This document shows, in pieces, positions 1 through 7,105 of a DNA stretch of 64,000 bases; the stretch's first letter is position 1, and every line of letters starts with the position of its first letter. Source of the stretch: Streptomyces albiflavescens. GTDB lineage: Bacteria; Actinomycetota; Actinomycetes; Streptomycetales; Streptomycetaceae. The position numbers and the translations under genes are program-made. Location: assembly GCF_014645835.1 (NCBI RefSeq), contig NZ_BMMM01000029.1, positions 31,835 through 95,834 on the forward strand, read 5' to 3'. The notes beneath the pieces were generated by a model. The model saw only the letters and a program-made list of their open reading frames with translations, was not told the DNA's origin and ran no database searches.

Positions 1-198
1 CTCCATCGTGCCGTCGAGGTGCTCATGGGGCTGGAGGAGACGCGTCTCCTCCATGGCGTATTGGATGCTGCGTTTGGGGTTCGCGGCCCGGAGGGTGGCC
101 CACATGGTGCCGACGCCGATGACAACGGCAGCCACAACAGCCGCCGCAGCCCAGAAGATCGGGGACCGGTAGAACTCCTGCGAGGCGATGACGGACAT
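1..198 (-). CDS. Small membrane protein, C-terminus beyond window
   Basis: The minus strand is open from an ATG at 198 to the window edge (66 codons, no stop). The predicted N-terminus begins MSVIASQEFYRSPIFW and continues into an alanine/valine-rich stretch of about 20 residues, which looks like one transmembrane helix. A basic, charged segment with MEETRLLQP follows. This is the layout of a single-pass protein with a cytoplasmic C-terminal part. I do not recognise the family. The ribosome-binding site is weak (AGG a few bases upstream). The gene reads the same way as the tpg/tap-like genes but lies about 240 bases beyond the tpg-like stop. Confidence 0.55.
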   Translation of the reverse strand, partial: MSVIASQEFYRSPIFWAAAAVVAAVVIGVGTMWATLRAANPKRSIQYAMEETRLLQPHEHLDGTME

Positions 199-440
199 GC
201 CTGGATTGAAGCAGGATTCATGCGGGCGTCACCAGGCGGCCCCATATGCCGCCCGCGACCAGCTCGGGGACAACGCGAGCGCGGTACGCAGCGACGCGTC
301 GTCGTTGCCCGACATCGATGCGCCGGCCGACCGCGTGAAAGCCGAATTCGGCACGGCCGATGCCCTGTTCGCCCATGTCTGCCGTCGACTGGCCACCGGC
401 CGTGAGTTGAGGACACGGAATGTGAGGTCCTGCAACAAGC
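199..440. other. Gene-free stretch beside the tpg-like gene
   Basis: This 242-base interval separates the tpg-like stop from the partial membrane-protein gene. The plus strand carries an open frame through it whose middle part (AEFGTADALFAHVCRRLATG) looks protein-like, so a relic of an older gene is possible. I see no start signal or known motif, and I make no gene call. No terminator-like hairpin of note was seen. Confidence 0.3.
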
Positions 441-1013
441 TCAGGCCGCGAACCCCACGTTGGTCACGTACTCGTACTGCCCCCACTGACTGCCCAGGTC
501 CACGATCTTCTCCACCCAGGCGTCGTCCAGTGCCTGGGTGTCGTTGTCGGCCCAGGCCTGGATGACGCGATCCCAATGGCGCACGTTGAAGCTGCGGTAC
601 TCCACGATGCGCTGGCGTGGGCGCGGTACCTGGGACTGGTTCAGCGGGTGGATTTCGACGCGGGTGCCGCGGCCGTCCGCGTTGAGGCGGCCAAGGAGGT
701 AGCGGGCGACGTTGTGGCGGCGCACCGTCTTGTAGGCGGCCTCGATGCGCTCGAGGTTCTTCCGGGAGGGGGCGCGTCTGCCCTCCAGCCAGGCCCTGAG
801 GGTGCGGCCGGTGACGGTCAGGCCCGCCTCGCGGGCGGCGTTGAGGGCATGGTCGGTGCGGGTGAGGTAGTGCAGGCGGGCCAGCAGGCCGCGGCGCGCG
901 GTGACGGGGGTGGCGATGTAGCCGGCGAGGGTGTCGAGTTGGCGGGCGACCGCCTCGTGGGCTTTGATGCCGCGAGCACCGTATGTACCGAAGTCGATGT
1001 TCCTCTCCGGCAT
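441..1013 (-). CDS. Telomere terminal protein-like (Tpg-like)
   Basis: This 190-residue protein is probably a divergent terminal protein that caps and primes the ends of a linear replicon. What is visible: a length close to the roughly 185 residues of Streptomyces Tpg, and a helix-turn-helix-like region at residues 60-95 (REAGLTVTGRTLRAWLEGRR) followed by a basic stretch, the same layout as the DNA-binding part of Tpg. The gene lies directly downstream of a Tap-like gene on the same strand, as in known tap-tpg pairs. The ATG at 1013 has AGAGGA seven bases upstream. Overall similarity to classical Tpg is weak, so the call leans on context. It could also be a plasmid HTH protein of another kind. 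Confidence 0.5.
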   Translation of the reverse strand: MPERNIDFGTYGARGIKAHEAVARQLDTLAGYIATPVTARRGLLARLHYLTRTDHALNAAREAGLTVTGRTLRAWLEGRRAPSRKNLERIEAAYKTVRRHNVARYLLGRLNADGRGTRVEIHPLNQSQVPRPRQRIVEYRSFNVRHWDRVIQAWADNDTQALDDAWVEKIVDLGSQWGQYEYVTNVGFAA

Positions 1014-1069
1014 TCGGTTTTCCTCTCGCGTGGTTGCCGTCTTCTGTCTCTTTCAGGGGGTGCCAGAAT

Positions 1070-1094
1070 ACCGTAAATTCCGTTCGTTTACGGT
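1070..1094. promoter_or_regulatory. Inverted repeat upstream of tpg-like gene
   Basis: A perfect 8-bp inverted repeat, ACCGTAAA at 1070-1077 and TTTACGGT at 1087-1094, has a 9-base spacer. It is AT-rich for this genome and lies in the 147-base gap between the tap-like stop and the tpg-like start. It could be an operator or a small hairpin. The function is not shown by the sequence. Confidence 0.35.
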
Positions 1095-1160
1095 GAGTTC
1101 GGGACTTCTGGCTGTGTGGCGGGACAACGGCGCATTCTGCTGGTTCTGTGGCCCGGTGGG

Positions 1161-2705
1161 TCAGGATTCGTCGACGGGTTCGGTGCCGATGCTGTAGGCG
1201 TCTTTGGGTTTCATTTCGCTGACGCCGCGGCCTTCGGGGAAGACGCTGCGCCAGTCGCCGATGACGTGCAGTTCGTCGGTGCCCATGACGCTGACGACGG
1301 TGAGGCCTTCGTCGTATGCCTTGTATGCCTTCCACCACAGGTTGGAGAAGGCCTGGGAGCGGATGATGTGCATCCAGTCGGGCCGGTACAGCTGACGGTT
1401 GTAGTGCGACTCCCCCATCGTCGAGACGAACTTCGAGTACATCGCCTTGAGGTATTCCAGTGTGACGTCGTCGTGTGCGGCGATCGCCCGGTCGCGGGCG
1501 TCGCGGAGGGTGATGCGGAACTTTTCCAGGAGGCCTTCGGTCGCGCCGGAGGTGTACGACTCGTGGATCTCGGGGGGATCGCACAGGGCGTAGGCCGGTG
1601 CTGACAGGCGCAGCAGGAGGCGGAGGGTGGGTTCGGTGACCCACAGGGGGCCGGCTTCGTCGCGGTTGCCGATGGGGTTGGGCAGTACGGCGTCGTGGTC
1701 CCAGGCGGGCGGGGTGATGAGGTGGACGCCTGCGCGGCGGCGGTCGTGTCCGGGGCCGGAGGTGTGCTCGAGCTGTCCGATCGGCAGGTGGGTCTTGAAC
1801 GCGGACAGGTAGTAGGCGTTGACGTCCAGGACGCTCACGTCGTGCCGTCCTGCGGGCAGTTCGGGGCGTGCCCACTTGGGGCGGGCTTCCCAGATCTGGT
1901 CGGGGCCGCGGGCGGTCTGCTTGCGCAGGATGTCGGGCATCCAGGGGTGTGCCACGATCTCGTACCGGCCGCCCCTGCGGCAGGTGTCCAGCAGCGCCAT
2001 CACGTCCGGGATCGCCCGCTTGACCAGTGCGGCCGTTGCCGCCTCGACGTCGCCGGCGTGTTCGGCGAGTGCGGCCGCGACCGCTTCTGCGATCACGTCC
2101 CGGGTTTCGGAGGCGGCCTGCGTCCGGCGGTGCGCGGTGACGGCCTTCACGCTGCGGCCGGGACGGGGCGCGACGGCGTGAGCGGGCGCCGGGGCCGTGA
2201 CGGGGGCCGGGGCTGGGGCCGTTCCGGTGGGGACCGGTGCGGCGGGGGGTGCGGGGCTTGCCGCGGCGCACTCGGCGGGATCCAGGTGCTGAGGGAATCC
2301 GGCGACGTGCCGGCGGGCCGGCTGCCCGCACAGGACGCACGGCTGGGGCGCCGGGAGGGTGTGGACCTCGTCGGAGTCGGGGTCGGCGGCGGTCCCGGCC
2401 TCGGTGTTGCCGTGGGCCGTATTCTCCGCGGCCGGTGCCGCCGCGGGCGCGGCCTGGGCCTGGGTCTCGAGTTTTGCCTGTGCTCCCTGGAGGAAGTACG
2501 CGTATTTCTCCCGTACGTGGCCGCTGGGGTCGCGGCCCGATTCCCAGCCGCCGACCGTGGAGGGGCTCACCCCGAGGGCCTGTGCCACCTGGGTGCGCGA
2601 GAGGCCGAGTGCCTCCCGCAGCGGGCGCCGCCGGCCGGTGGGGGGCAGTTCCACCTCGCGGCGGGCGGTGGCCAGCAGGTGGTCGATCGCTTCGAAGTCC
2701 GTCAT
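1161..2705 (-). CDS. Telomere-associated protein-like (Tap-like)
   Basis: A 514-residue protein resembling Tap, which recruits the terminal protein to the telomere of linear Streptomyces replicons. It has an XRE-type helix-turn-helix at about residues 28-80 (LGLSRTQVAQALGVSPSTVG), a Cys/His cluster at about 125-150 starting CVLCGQPA and ending DPAEC, and a low-complexity Pro/Ala linker. The C-terminal half contains SVLDVNAYYLSAFKTHLPIG, which matches the layout of the Tap block with DVN at its core. It is shorter than classical Tap (about 740 residues). The ATG at 2705 overlaps the upstream stop as ATGA, which fixes the start over an upstream in-frame one. A tpg-like gene follows. Confidence 0.62.
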   Translation of the reverse strand: MTDFEAIDHLLATARREVELPPTGRRRPLREALGLSRTQVAQALGVSPSTVGGWESGRDPSGHVREKYAYFLQGAQAKLETQAQAAPAAAPAAENTAHGNTEAGTAADPDSDEVHTLPAPQPCVLCGQPARRHVAGFPQHLDPAECAAASPAPPAAPVPTGTAPAPAPVTAPAPAHAVAPRPGRSVKAVTAHRRTQAASETRDVIAEAVAAALAEHAGDVEAATAALVKRAIPDVMALLDTCRRGGRYEIVAHPWMPDILRKQTARGPDQIWEARPKWARPELPAGRHDVSVLDVNAYYLSAFKTHLPIGQLEHTSGPGHDRRRAGVHLITPPAWDHDAVLPNPIGNRDEAGPLWVTEPTLRLLLRLSAPAYALCDPPEIHESYTSGATEGLLEKFRITLRDARDRAIAAHDDVTLEYLKAMYSKFVSTMGESHYNRQLYRPDWMHIIRSQAFSNLWWKAYKAYDEGLTVVSVMGTDELHVIGDWRSVFPEGRGVSEMKPKDAYSIGTEPVDES

Positions 2706-3013
2706 CGCGCCGCCTCTTTCCCCGCCGCGACGCCGGTTGCCTTCCGGCCGGTGACGGGGCGCCGGCGTCTGGCGGCGGGCAGCAGCTCGCACGCCCGGGT
2801 GGGGCCGGCCAGCAGGTCCAGTACGTCGAGGCCGTAGTGCGCGGCCAGGGTGTCGCAGTCGTCCAGGCTCCAGGCGGCGCTGCCGGACTGACGGCGGCTC
2901 AGCTGCGTCTGGCTCACACCGAGGGCGGCGGCGAGGTCGGCCTGCGTCTCTCCGGTGATCTGCATCAGGGCAGCCACGGTGGCCCGCACCCGCTCCCCCA
3001 GTGTCATCCCCAT
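2702..3013 (-). CDS. XRE-family HTH regulator
   Basis: A 103-residue protein with a helix-turn-helix at about residues 20-60 (TQADLAAALGVSQTQLSRRQ), followed by a basic C-terminal tail rich in Arg and Ala. It is a DNA-binding protein, likely a repressor of its own operon or a partner of the Tap-like protein. Its stop overlaps the Tap-like ATG by four bases (ATGA), so the two are translationally coupled. The ATG at 3013 has no strong Shine-Dalgarno sequence. A second ATG two codons in is also possible, and the transcript may be nearly leaderless. Nested palindromes lie just upstream. Confidence 0.7.
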   Translation of the reverse strand: MGMTLGERVRATVAALMQITGETQADLAAALGVSQTQLSRRQSGSAAWSLDDCDTLAAHYGLDVLDLLAGPTRACELLPAARRRRPVTGRKATGVAAGKEAAR

Positions 3014-3020
3014 GCTGTCG

Positions 3021-3049
3021 ACCCTACCAAATGGTATGCGCTATAGGGT
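3021..3049 (-). promoter_or_regulatory. Nested palindromes at the XRE-tap-tpg promoter
   Basis: Two palindromes lie just upstream of the XRE gene start: TACCA (3025-3029) with TGGTA (3032-3036), and outside them ACCCTA (3021-3026) with TAGGGT (3044-3049). The minus strand also reads TATAGC here, a possible -10 element. Autoregulation by the XRE protein is an inference. Confidence 0.4.
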
Positions 3050-3061
3050 GGATGCTTGCCT

Positions 3062-3091
3062 ATTGCGCTCAGGTCTTTCTTTCAGCGCAAT
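3062..3091. repeat. Inverted repeat ATTGCGCT / AGCGCAAT
   Basis: Perfect 8-bp arms at 3062-3069 and 3084-3091 are separated by 14 pyrimidine-rich bases. The 9-mer TATTGCGCT that starts this repeat recurs three times in the tandem array at 7065-7105, so the two sites may be related. It sits in the gene-poor stretch 3014-3320. Confidence 0.45.
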
Positions 3092-3324
3092 CCGTGTTTC
3101 TGCCTGCGGCACTGCCGGCCCACCGGACCGTCAGCCCCCGGCGCCGCGGCCCCCGCGCCGCCGTGAGCGGCCCCCGGCTGCTCCGCGGCACCCGGGGCCG
3201 TGCGGATCGGCCTCGGCAGAAGCGCCGGCAACGGCTGCGCGGGCAGAGGCCGAAACGCTGCAGCCCGGCGAAATGCGTGCACGCCCCGCACGAACTCCGC
3301 ATACGCCGAAGGCGGGTTGCTCAC
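3082..3324 (-). CDS. Possible small coupled ORF, 80 residues
   Basis: A GTG at 3324 overlaps the stop of the preceding gene as GTGA, and the frame stays open for 80 codons with mostly G or C in third position. The N-terminal 25 residues look helical (YAEFVRGVHAFRRAA). The rest is Pro/Ala/Gly-rich and could be chance reading in GC-rich DNA. I do not recognise it. The frame ends inside the inverted repeat at 3084-3091. Low confidence. Confidence 0.25.
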   Translation of the reverse strand: MSNPPSAYAEFVRGVHAFRRAAAFRPLPAQPLPALLPRPIRTAPGAAEQPGAAHGGAGAAAPGADGPVGRQCRRQKHGLR

Positions 3325-4244
3325 GCACCGGGTCCACGGGTCCCTCCGCGCTCTGCCAGGGCTGTGGTGCGATCAGCGGCTGTGTTCTGGGCGATGCGGT
3401 GGTGGTAGGTCGCGCGGTCGATGACCTCCAGGCCGACGATCTCCCACCGCGCCAGGTGCGCGAAGGCGTGGCAGGCGGACCACAGGCGCAGCGAGAGGGC
3501 GGTTGCCTCGTGCAGATCGCGGGCCTCTACCCAGCAGCGGATCTCGGCATGATCGTCCGAGTAGCGGCTGGTCAGGAGGAAGGGATGGTCGTGGGCGAGT
3601 TGTTCAAGGGCCCGGCGGACCTCGGCCAGTGGTGTGGTGGGGCCGGCTACGTGCACGGTGCTGTGCCACAGGCCGGAAACGTCCCGCTCCCGCTCCCGCT
3701 CCGGCTCCGGCTGCTGGGGGCGGGGGCCGGCGGGCGGCAGGTCGGCGGGATCGCCCGTGGTGGCCGGGGCTGCGGTGGTGATGCTGCTCGTGCGGGGGGT
3801 GCTGCCGCTCGTGTCCGGGCGTGTGCGGGGCTGTTGTGCGGGGTCGGCGGTGCCGGGATCGCTACGGCGGGTCGCGGCAGGGGCGGCGGGCCGGCTGCGG
3901 GGCGCCTCACGGCGGTGGCTGTCTGGCTGCTCTGCCCGGCCCGGGCCCGCGCTCCCCTGCTGCGCTGCCGCCTGTGCACGGCGTGCTGCGCGCAGCAGTT
4001 CGTCGGGCATCTCGCCGGCTGTGCCGTATCCGAGGGACTCCAGCAGCTGGATCAGTTCACGGGCGGCCTCAAGCCGTTCGGTGTCCTCGCCGGAAGGGTG
4101 TGTGATCCGGTCGCGCAGATGCATGATCCTGCGGACCGTGCGGGCCCGGGCGAGCGGGGTGCGTTCGCGCAGCCGCCCGGCGCCCTCGGAGCCGAGGGAC
4201 GACTGTTGAATGAGTGCGTCGAAGGCCTCGTCCCGGTCACTCAT
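3321..4244 (-). CDS. Hypothetical partner of sigma-like protein
   Basis: A 307-residue protein of unknown function. The N-terminal 100 residues are charged and helical. The middle (about 100-190) is a Pro/Ala/Thr-rich linker. The C-terminal 110 residues form a compact-looking domain that begins SGLWHSTVHVAG and contains RCWVEARDLHEATALSLRLW. The layout suggests two domains on a flexible tether. The ATG at 4244 is chosen because AGGTGAGG lies just upstream. A GTG three codons earlier is less likely. It overlaps the sigma-like gene by eight bases, so the two are probably co-translated, and it may modulate that protein. Confidence 0.5.
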   Translation of the reverse strand: MSDRDEAFDALIQQSSLGSEGAGRLRERTPLARARTVRRIMHLRDRITHPSGEDTERLEAARELIQLLESLGYGTAGEMPDELLRAARRAQAAAQQGSAGPGRAEQPDSHRREAPRSRPAAPAATRRSDPGTADPAQQPRTRPDTSGSTPRTSSITTAAPATTGDPADLPPAGPRPQQPEPERERERDVSGLWHSTVHVAGPTTPLAEVRRALEQLAHDHPFLLTSRYSDDHAEIRCWVEARDLHEATALSLRLWSACHAFAHLARWEIVGLEVIDRATYHHRIAQNTAADRTTALAERGGTRGPGA

Positions 4245-5082
4245 GGTCCTCACCTTCTTCCCGCCTCGCCTTGGTCCGCCACCGGTAGAGCAGACCCTCG
4301 ATCGCGCGACGGGACGCCGCGCCGAGGAACAGCCGGATCTCCTCCTGGGTGTAATCGTCCAGGGTCAGGGCGAGGGCTGCGCGCATGCGCGGATCGCTGA
4401 TGCCCTCGAGGTCGTCCAGCACCCGCTGTCTGCCGAGGACTTCCGTGGCGGCATCACTGGCCACCGGGGCCCTGGTTGTTGCCGCATCCCGTTCCAGTGC
4501 GCGGCGCCATCTCTCCTCGTGGCTGCGGTGTCTGCGGTATTCGTTGGGGAATTCGTAGGCACACGCCCCCATGAAGTAGGTGGCGATGCTGGCGCCGCCC
4601 TCGTATGTCCACCCGCCTTCCACCAGGGCCCGCCGGCGAAAGCGCGGCAGGGCGCGGGCCACGGTCATCGTCGCCAGCTCCTCCCGCAACTCGCCGTCCT
4701 GGGCCAGCGCTTCGAGTTCCAGCTCGTGCGGATGCAGCGCGAAGCCGCGCGAGGCGACGAGCGTGAACACGAACCCGGAGTGCATCCAGCCGCGCAGCAC
4801 CGAGATCCCGTACCGGGCCAGTTCTTCCTCGAACCATGCATACCGGGGGCCGGCGAAGCCGTCCTCGGACAGCAGCCGGACCAACTTCCGGTCCGCCATC
4901 CGCCGGTCGATGCTCTTGTGCAGCCGACGCGCTTGCCTGCCGTGGCAGGCGTCCATCTCGCCCAGTGCGCCCGGGGGAACCGGGGCACCGAGCAGGTGGG
5001 GGTGGGGCTCACCGGAAGGTTGTAGGTCCCGGGCGGGTGAGACCGCGGGCTGAGCGCCCGCAGCCTCGTCGTCGCCCTGCAT
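4237..5082 (-). CDS. Sigma-70-like protein
   Basis: A 281-residue protein that looks like a divergent RNA polymerase sigma-factor relative seen in streptomycetes. Residues about 60-210 contain MADRKLVRLLSEDGF and a region with YGISVLRGWMHSG and GWTYEGGASIATYFMGAC. The last 50 residues (MRAALALTLDDYTQEEIRLF followed by a basic helix) resemble a region-4 helix-turn-helix. GGGGGAGG precedes the ATG. The first ~60 residues are low-complexity and the true start could be later, near MADRK. It is coupled to the downstream 307-residue gene. Assignment to the sigma family is by eye and tentative. Confidence 0.5.
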   Translation of the reverse strand: MQGDDEAAGAQPAVSPARDLQPSGEPHPHLLGAPVPPGALGEMDACHGRQARRLHKSIDRRMADRKLVRLLSEDGFAGPRYAWFEEELARYGISVLRGWMHSGFVFTLVASRGFALHPHELELEALAQDGELREELATMTVARALPRFRRRALVEGGWTYEGGASIATYFMGACAYEFPNEYRRHRSHEERWRRALERDAATTRAPVASDAATEVLGRQRVLDDLEGISDPRMRAALALTLDDYTQEEIRLFLGAASRRAIEGLLYRWRTKARREEGEDHE

Positions 5083-5298
5083 CGCCTCCCCCTTCGGTTG
5101 TCGACCACGCCGCCCCGGAGCAACCGGGCCGGCTCGCCCGCAAGATGACGCCTTGTATGTGCGGCGCCGGCCGCCACCCCACGGACCTTTTCAAGTTTTT
5201 TCAGACGGTGGCCCGGGCTGGAACAGTCCGTGGGGTGCGGGGACGGCTACGACGTATGAGCGGGCGTCACACCACCTTCAACAGACAGGGAGAAGCAC

Positions 5299-5523
5299 GT
5301 GAGTTCCCCGTCCGCCCCGACGCCGCAGGGTCCGCAGGGTCCGTCCGAGCCTGGTCCGTTCCTGACGGTGCATACCGCTGTCGTCCTGCTGGCCGCGGTC
5401 GTCATTGCCCTGATCGTCGCAGGACTCACCTTCCTCAGCAGCAGCACCGTCGCAGGGGCAGTCCTCGCGGGCCTGGCCGGGGGCGGCGTCAGTGTTCCCG
5501 TACTGCGCAGCCTCATCGGGTGA
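5299..5523 (+). CDS. Small membrane protein, 74 residues
   Basis: A GTG start at 5299 follows AGGGAGAAG. The product has a Pro/Ser-rich N-terminus (about 20 residues), a strong hydrophobic helix (HTAVVLLAAVVIALIVAGLT), then a Gly/Ala-rich second hydrophobic stretch ending VPVLRSLIG. It looks like a small membrane protein with one or two helices. Function unknown. It stands alone between a minus-strand sigma-like operon and a gene-free stretch. Confidence 0.6.
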   Translation: MSSPSAPTPQGPQGPSEPGPFLTVHTAVVLLAAVVIALIVAGLTFLSSSTVAGAVLAGLAGGGVSVPVLRSLIG

Positions 5524-5963
5524 ACGCCGGCGCCGGCGGCCCCGGCCCGCGCCGTCGCCGCGAGCCGGCAGAGGCGATCCGGGCCGCGGCGCCGCCGCGT
5601 GGGCGGGCGGGCGACGGGTCACGCATGCGGGCGCCGTCCCATCGCTCTGCGCCCGGGCCCGGTTCGCAGACAGCCGGCCGGCACGCCCCAACCCGCCACG
5701 CAGATTCTCTTGGTCCTGGCCGGATCCGAGGTCCCGGGATCGCATGGTGACCCAGGTCAACGGCGTGCGTCGATCTGGCGCGGGTGCGTGACAGGTGTCG
5801 CGGACCGGTCTGCTGGGGGATGCGCTGCGAGGCGGCACCCGCCGCACGCATCGGTGAGTTCGCCGTCCGGCGACAGCGGTCGAACGGAAGCCGCCTTGGG
5901 TCGCCGGCGGCTGGGCGAAGAAATGGCCGGTGCGGCCTCGTGTGACGCCGATAGCCTGCGCGG
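5524..5963. other. Gene-free stretch
   Basis: This 440-base GC-rich interval lies between two plus-strand genes. Long open frames on both strands have skewed, Arg/Pro/Gly-rich translations without recognisable motifs and no good ribosome-binding sites. I see no tRNA, hairpin terminator or repeat in it. Confidence 0.4.
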
Positions 5964-6902
5964 GTGAAGCGTCTTGAGCGAGCCGTCGCGACGGTCGTCG
6001 GCTCAGCGGTGGGCGACGCGCTGGGCGCCCCCTTCGAGTTCGGTCCCCAGGGCGTGTTCTCTGCCCGGTTCCCAGGCCCGGGGGGCGATGGCGAGATGTG
6101 CGGAGGCGGTGGCTGGGAACCGGGCGAAGCCACGGACGACACGCAGATGGCCGTTCTCGTCGCGGAGTCGCTGCTGCAGCGGGGCGGACTGGACTTGCCG
6201 GACATCTTCGCCCGCTTCCAACAATGGGCGGCAGCCGACCCCAAAGACATCGGCCTGCAGACCGAGGACGTTCTGACGAACGGCATGCCGTGGGATCTGG
6301 CCGCCGCAATTCATTTCCAGGTCAACCGGCGAGCAGCCGGGAACGGCTCCTTGATGAGGGCATCGACATCTGCGGTCTACTTTGCACGTGCCGGCCAGTC
6401 GGCCACGATGGATGCCGCCCGGCGCATCGCTGCCCTTACCCATGGCGACCGCGCCGCCTGGGAAGGGACCGCCATATTTCACGAGCTCATCCGCGTCACC
6501 CTGACAGGCGCCGACCCTCTCTGTGCCCTTCCTGACGTTCTGGATCTCGTCCATCCGGATCACCGTCAGAGATATGCCACGGTGCTTGCTGCCGGCTGGC
6601 ATCCCGACCAGGCAACCGAGTTCAACGGCGCAGTCTGGCCCTGCCTGGGGTCGGCGGTGTGGGCTCTGCGCAGCACAGCCAGCTTCGAGGACGCGATGCG
6701 TGCGGCGATTGACGTAGGCGGTGATACGGACACCGTCGCTGCGGTCACCGGAGGTCTCGCGGGCGCGTATCACGGATTGGATGCGATCCCTGCCCGCTGG
6801 ACTGAGCCCTTGCACGTCCCCCTGCCAGGGTTCGGCGGACGGGTGCTGCGTCTGGCCGATCTGGTTGATCTCGCGCACCGCCTCCGGGCTGACGCGGACT
6901 GA
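5964..6902 (+). CDS. ADP-ribosylglycohydrolase family protein
   Basis: A 312-residue enzyme of the DraG/ARH family, which removes ADP-ribose from proteins or small molecules using two metal ions. The visible metal-site motifs are GSAVGDALGAPFEFG near the N-terminus, ATDDTQMAV at about residue 57, and GGDTDTVAAVTGGLAGA at about residue 250. All are typical and intact, and the length fits the family. The GTG at 5964 is the first plausible start. It stands alone, and nothing nearby (no visible ADP-ribosyltransferase) says what its substrate is. It probably belongs to the flanking replicon rather than to the peptide pathway. Confidence 0.85.
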   Translation: MKRLERAVATVVGSAVGDALGAPFEFGPQGVFSARFPGPGGDGEMCGGGGWEPGEATDDTQMAVLVAESLLQRGGLDLPDIFARFQQWAAADPKDIGLQTEDVLTNGMPWDLAAAIHFQVNRRAAGNGSLMRASTSAVYFARAGQSATMDAARRIAALTHGDRAAWEGTAIFHELIRVTLTGADPLCALPDVLDLVHPDHRQRYATVLAAGWHPDQATEFNGAVWPCLGSAVWALRSTASFEDAMRAAIDVGGDTDTVAAVTGGLAGAYHGLDAIPARWTEPLHVPLPGFGGRVLRLADLVDLAHRLRADAD

Positions 6903-6908
6903 CGTGGT

Positions 6909-7083
6909 CAGCGGTTGAGCTGGGCCATCAGCTCGCGGTGGGCCGCCCGCGCAGCAGCGAGGGCCTCGTCCCGCTCGGCCAGTGCCATGCGGAGGTCGAG
7001 GACATGCTGCGCCAGCTCACCGATCCGGCGGGTGAGTGTCCCGGCATCTGCCGAGGCCGCCGAAGTTATTGCGCTGCTGTTAT
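6909..7083 (-). pseudogene. 3' remnant of DUF6262-like transposon accessory gene
   Basis: The minus strand encodes an open tail of about 58 codons with no start. It ends in a heptad-like helix containing LALRMALAERDE-type spacing (LDLRMALAERDEALAAARAA) and the terminal HRELMAQLNR. This ending is what I know from small coiled-coil proteins (DUF6262) that accompany paired tyrosine recombinases in Tn554-like elements. A TAA in frame within the 14-bp repeats cuts it off upstream. It marks an old recombination edge directly next to the NRPS cluster. The family assignment is from memory of the C-terminal pattern. Confidence 0.4.
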
Positions 7084-7105
7084 TGCGCTGCTGTTATTGC
7101 GCTGC
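7065..7105. repeat. 14-bp tandem repeat, three copies
   Basis: The unit GTTATTGCGCTGCT occurs at 7065-7078 and 7079-7092, and 13 of 14 bases recur at 7093-7105. The TAA stop of the terminal NRPS gene lies inside the third unit. The core TATTGCGCT also occurs at 3061-3069, with the 8-mer ATTGCGCT inverted at 3084-3091. Confidence 0.85.

Noticed and set aside
229..2340. 703-residue minus-strand frame over the tpg/tap-like genes
   Set aside because: Extremely Arg/Pro-rich translation without motifs, overlapping two genes with proper codon usage. It is a shadow.
5513..6286. Minus-strand frame covering the gap at 5.5-6.0 kb
   Set aside because: Ser/Pro/Arg-rich, overlaps the ADP-ribosylglycohydrolase gene antisense, and has no recognisable protein pattern.
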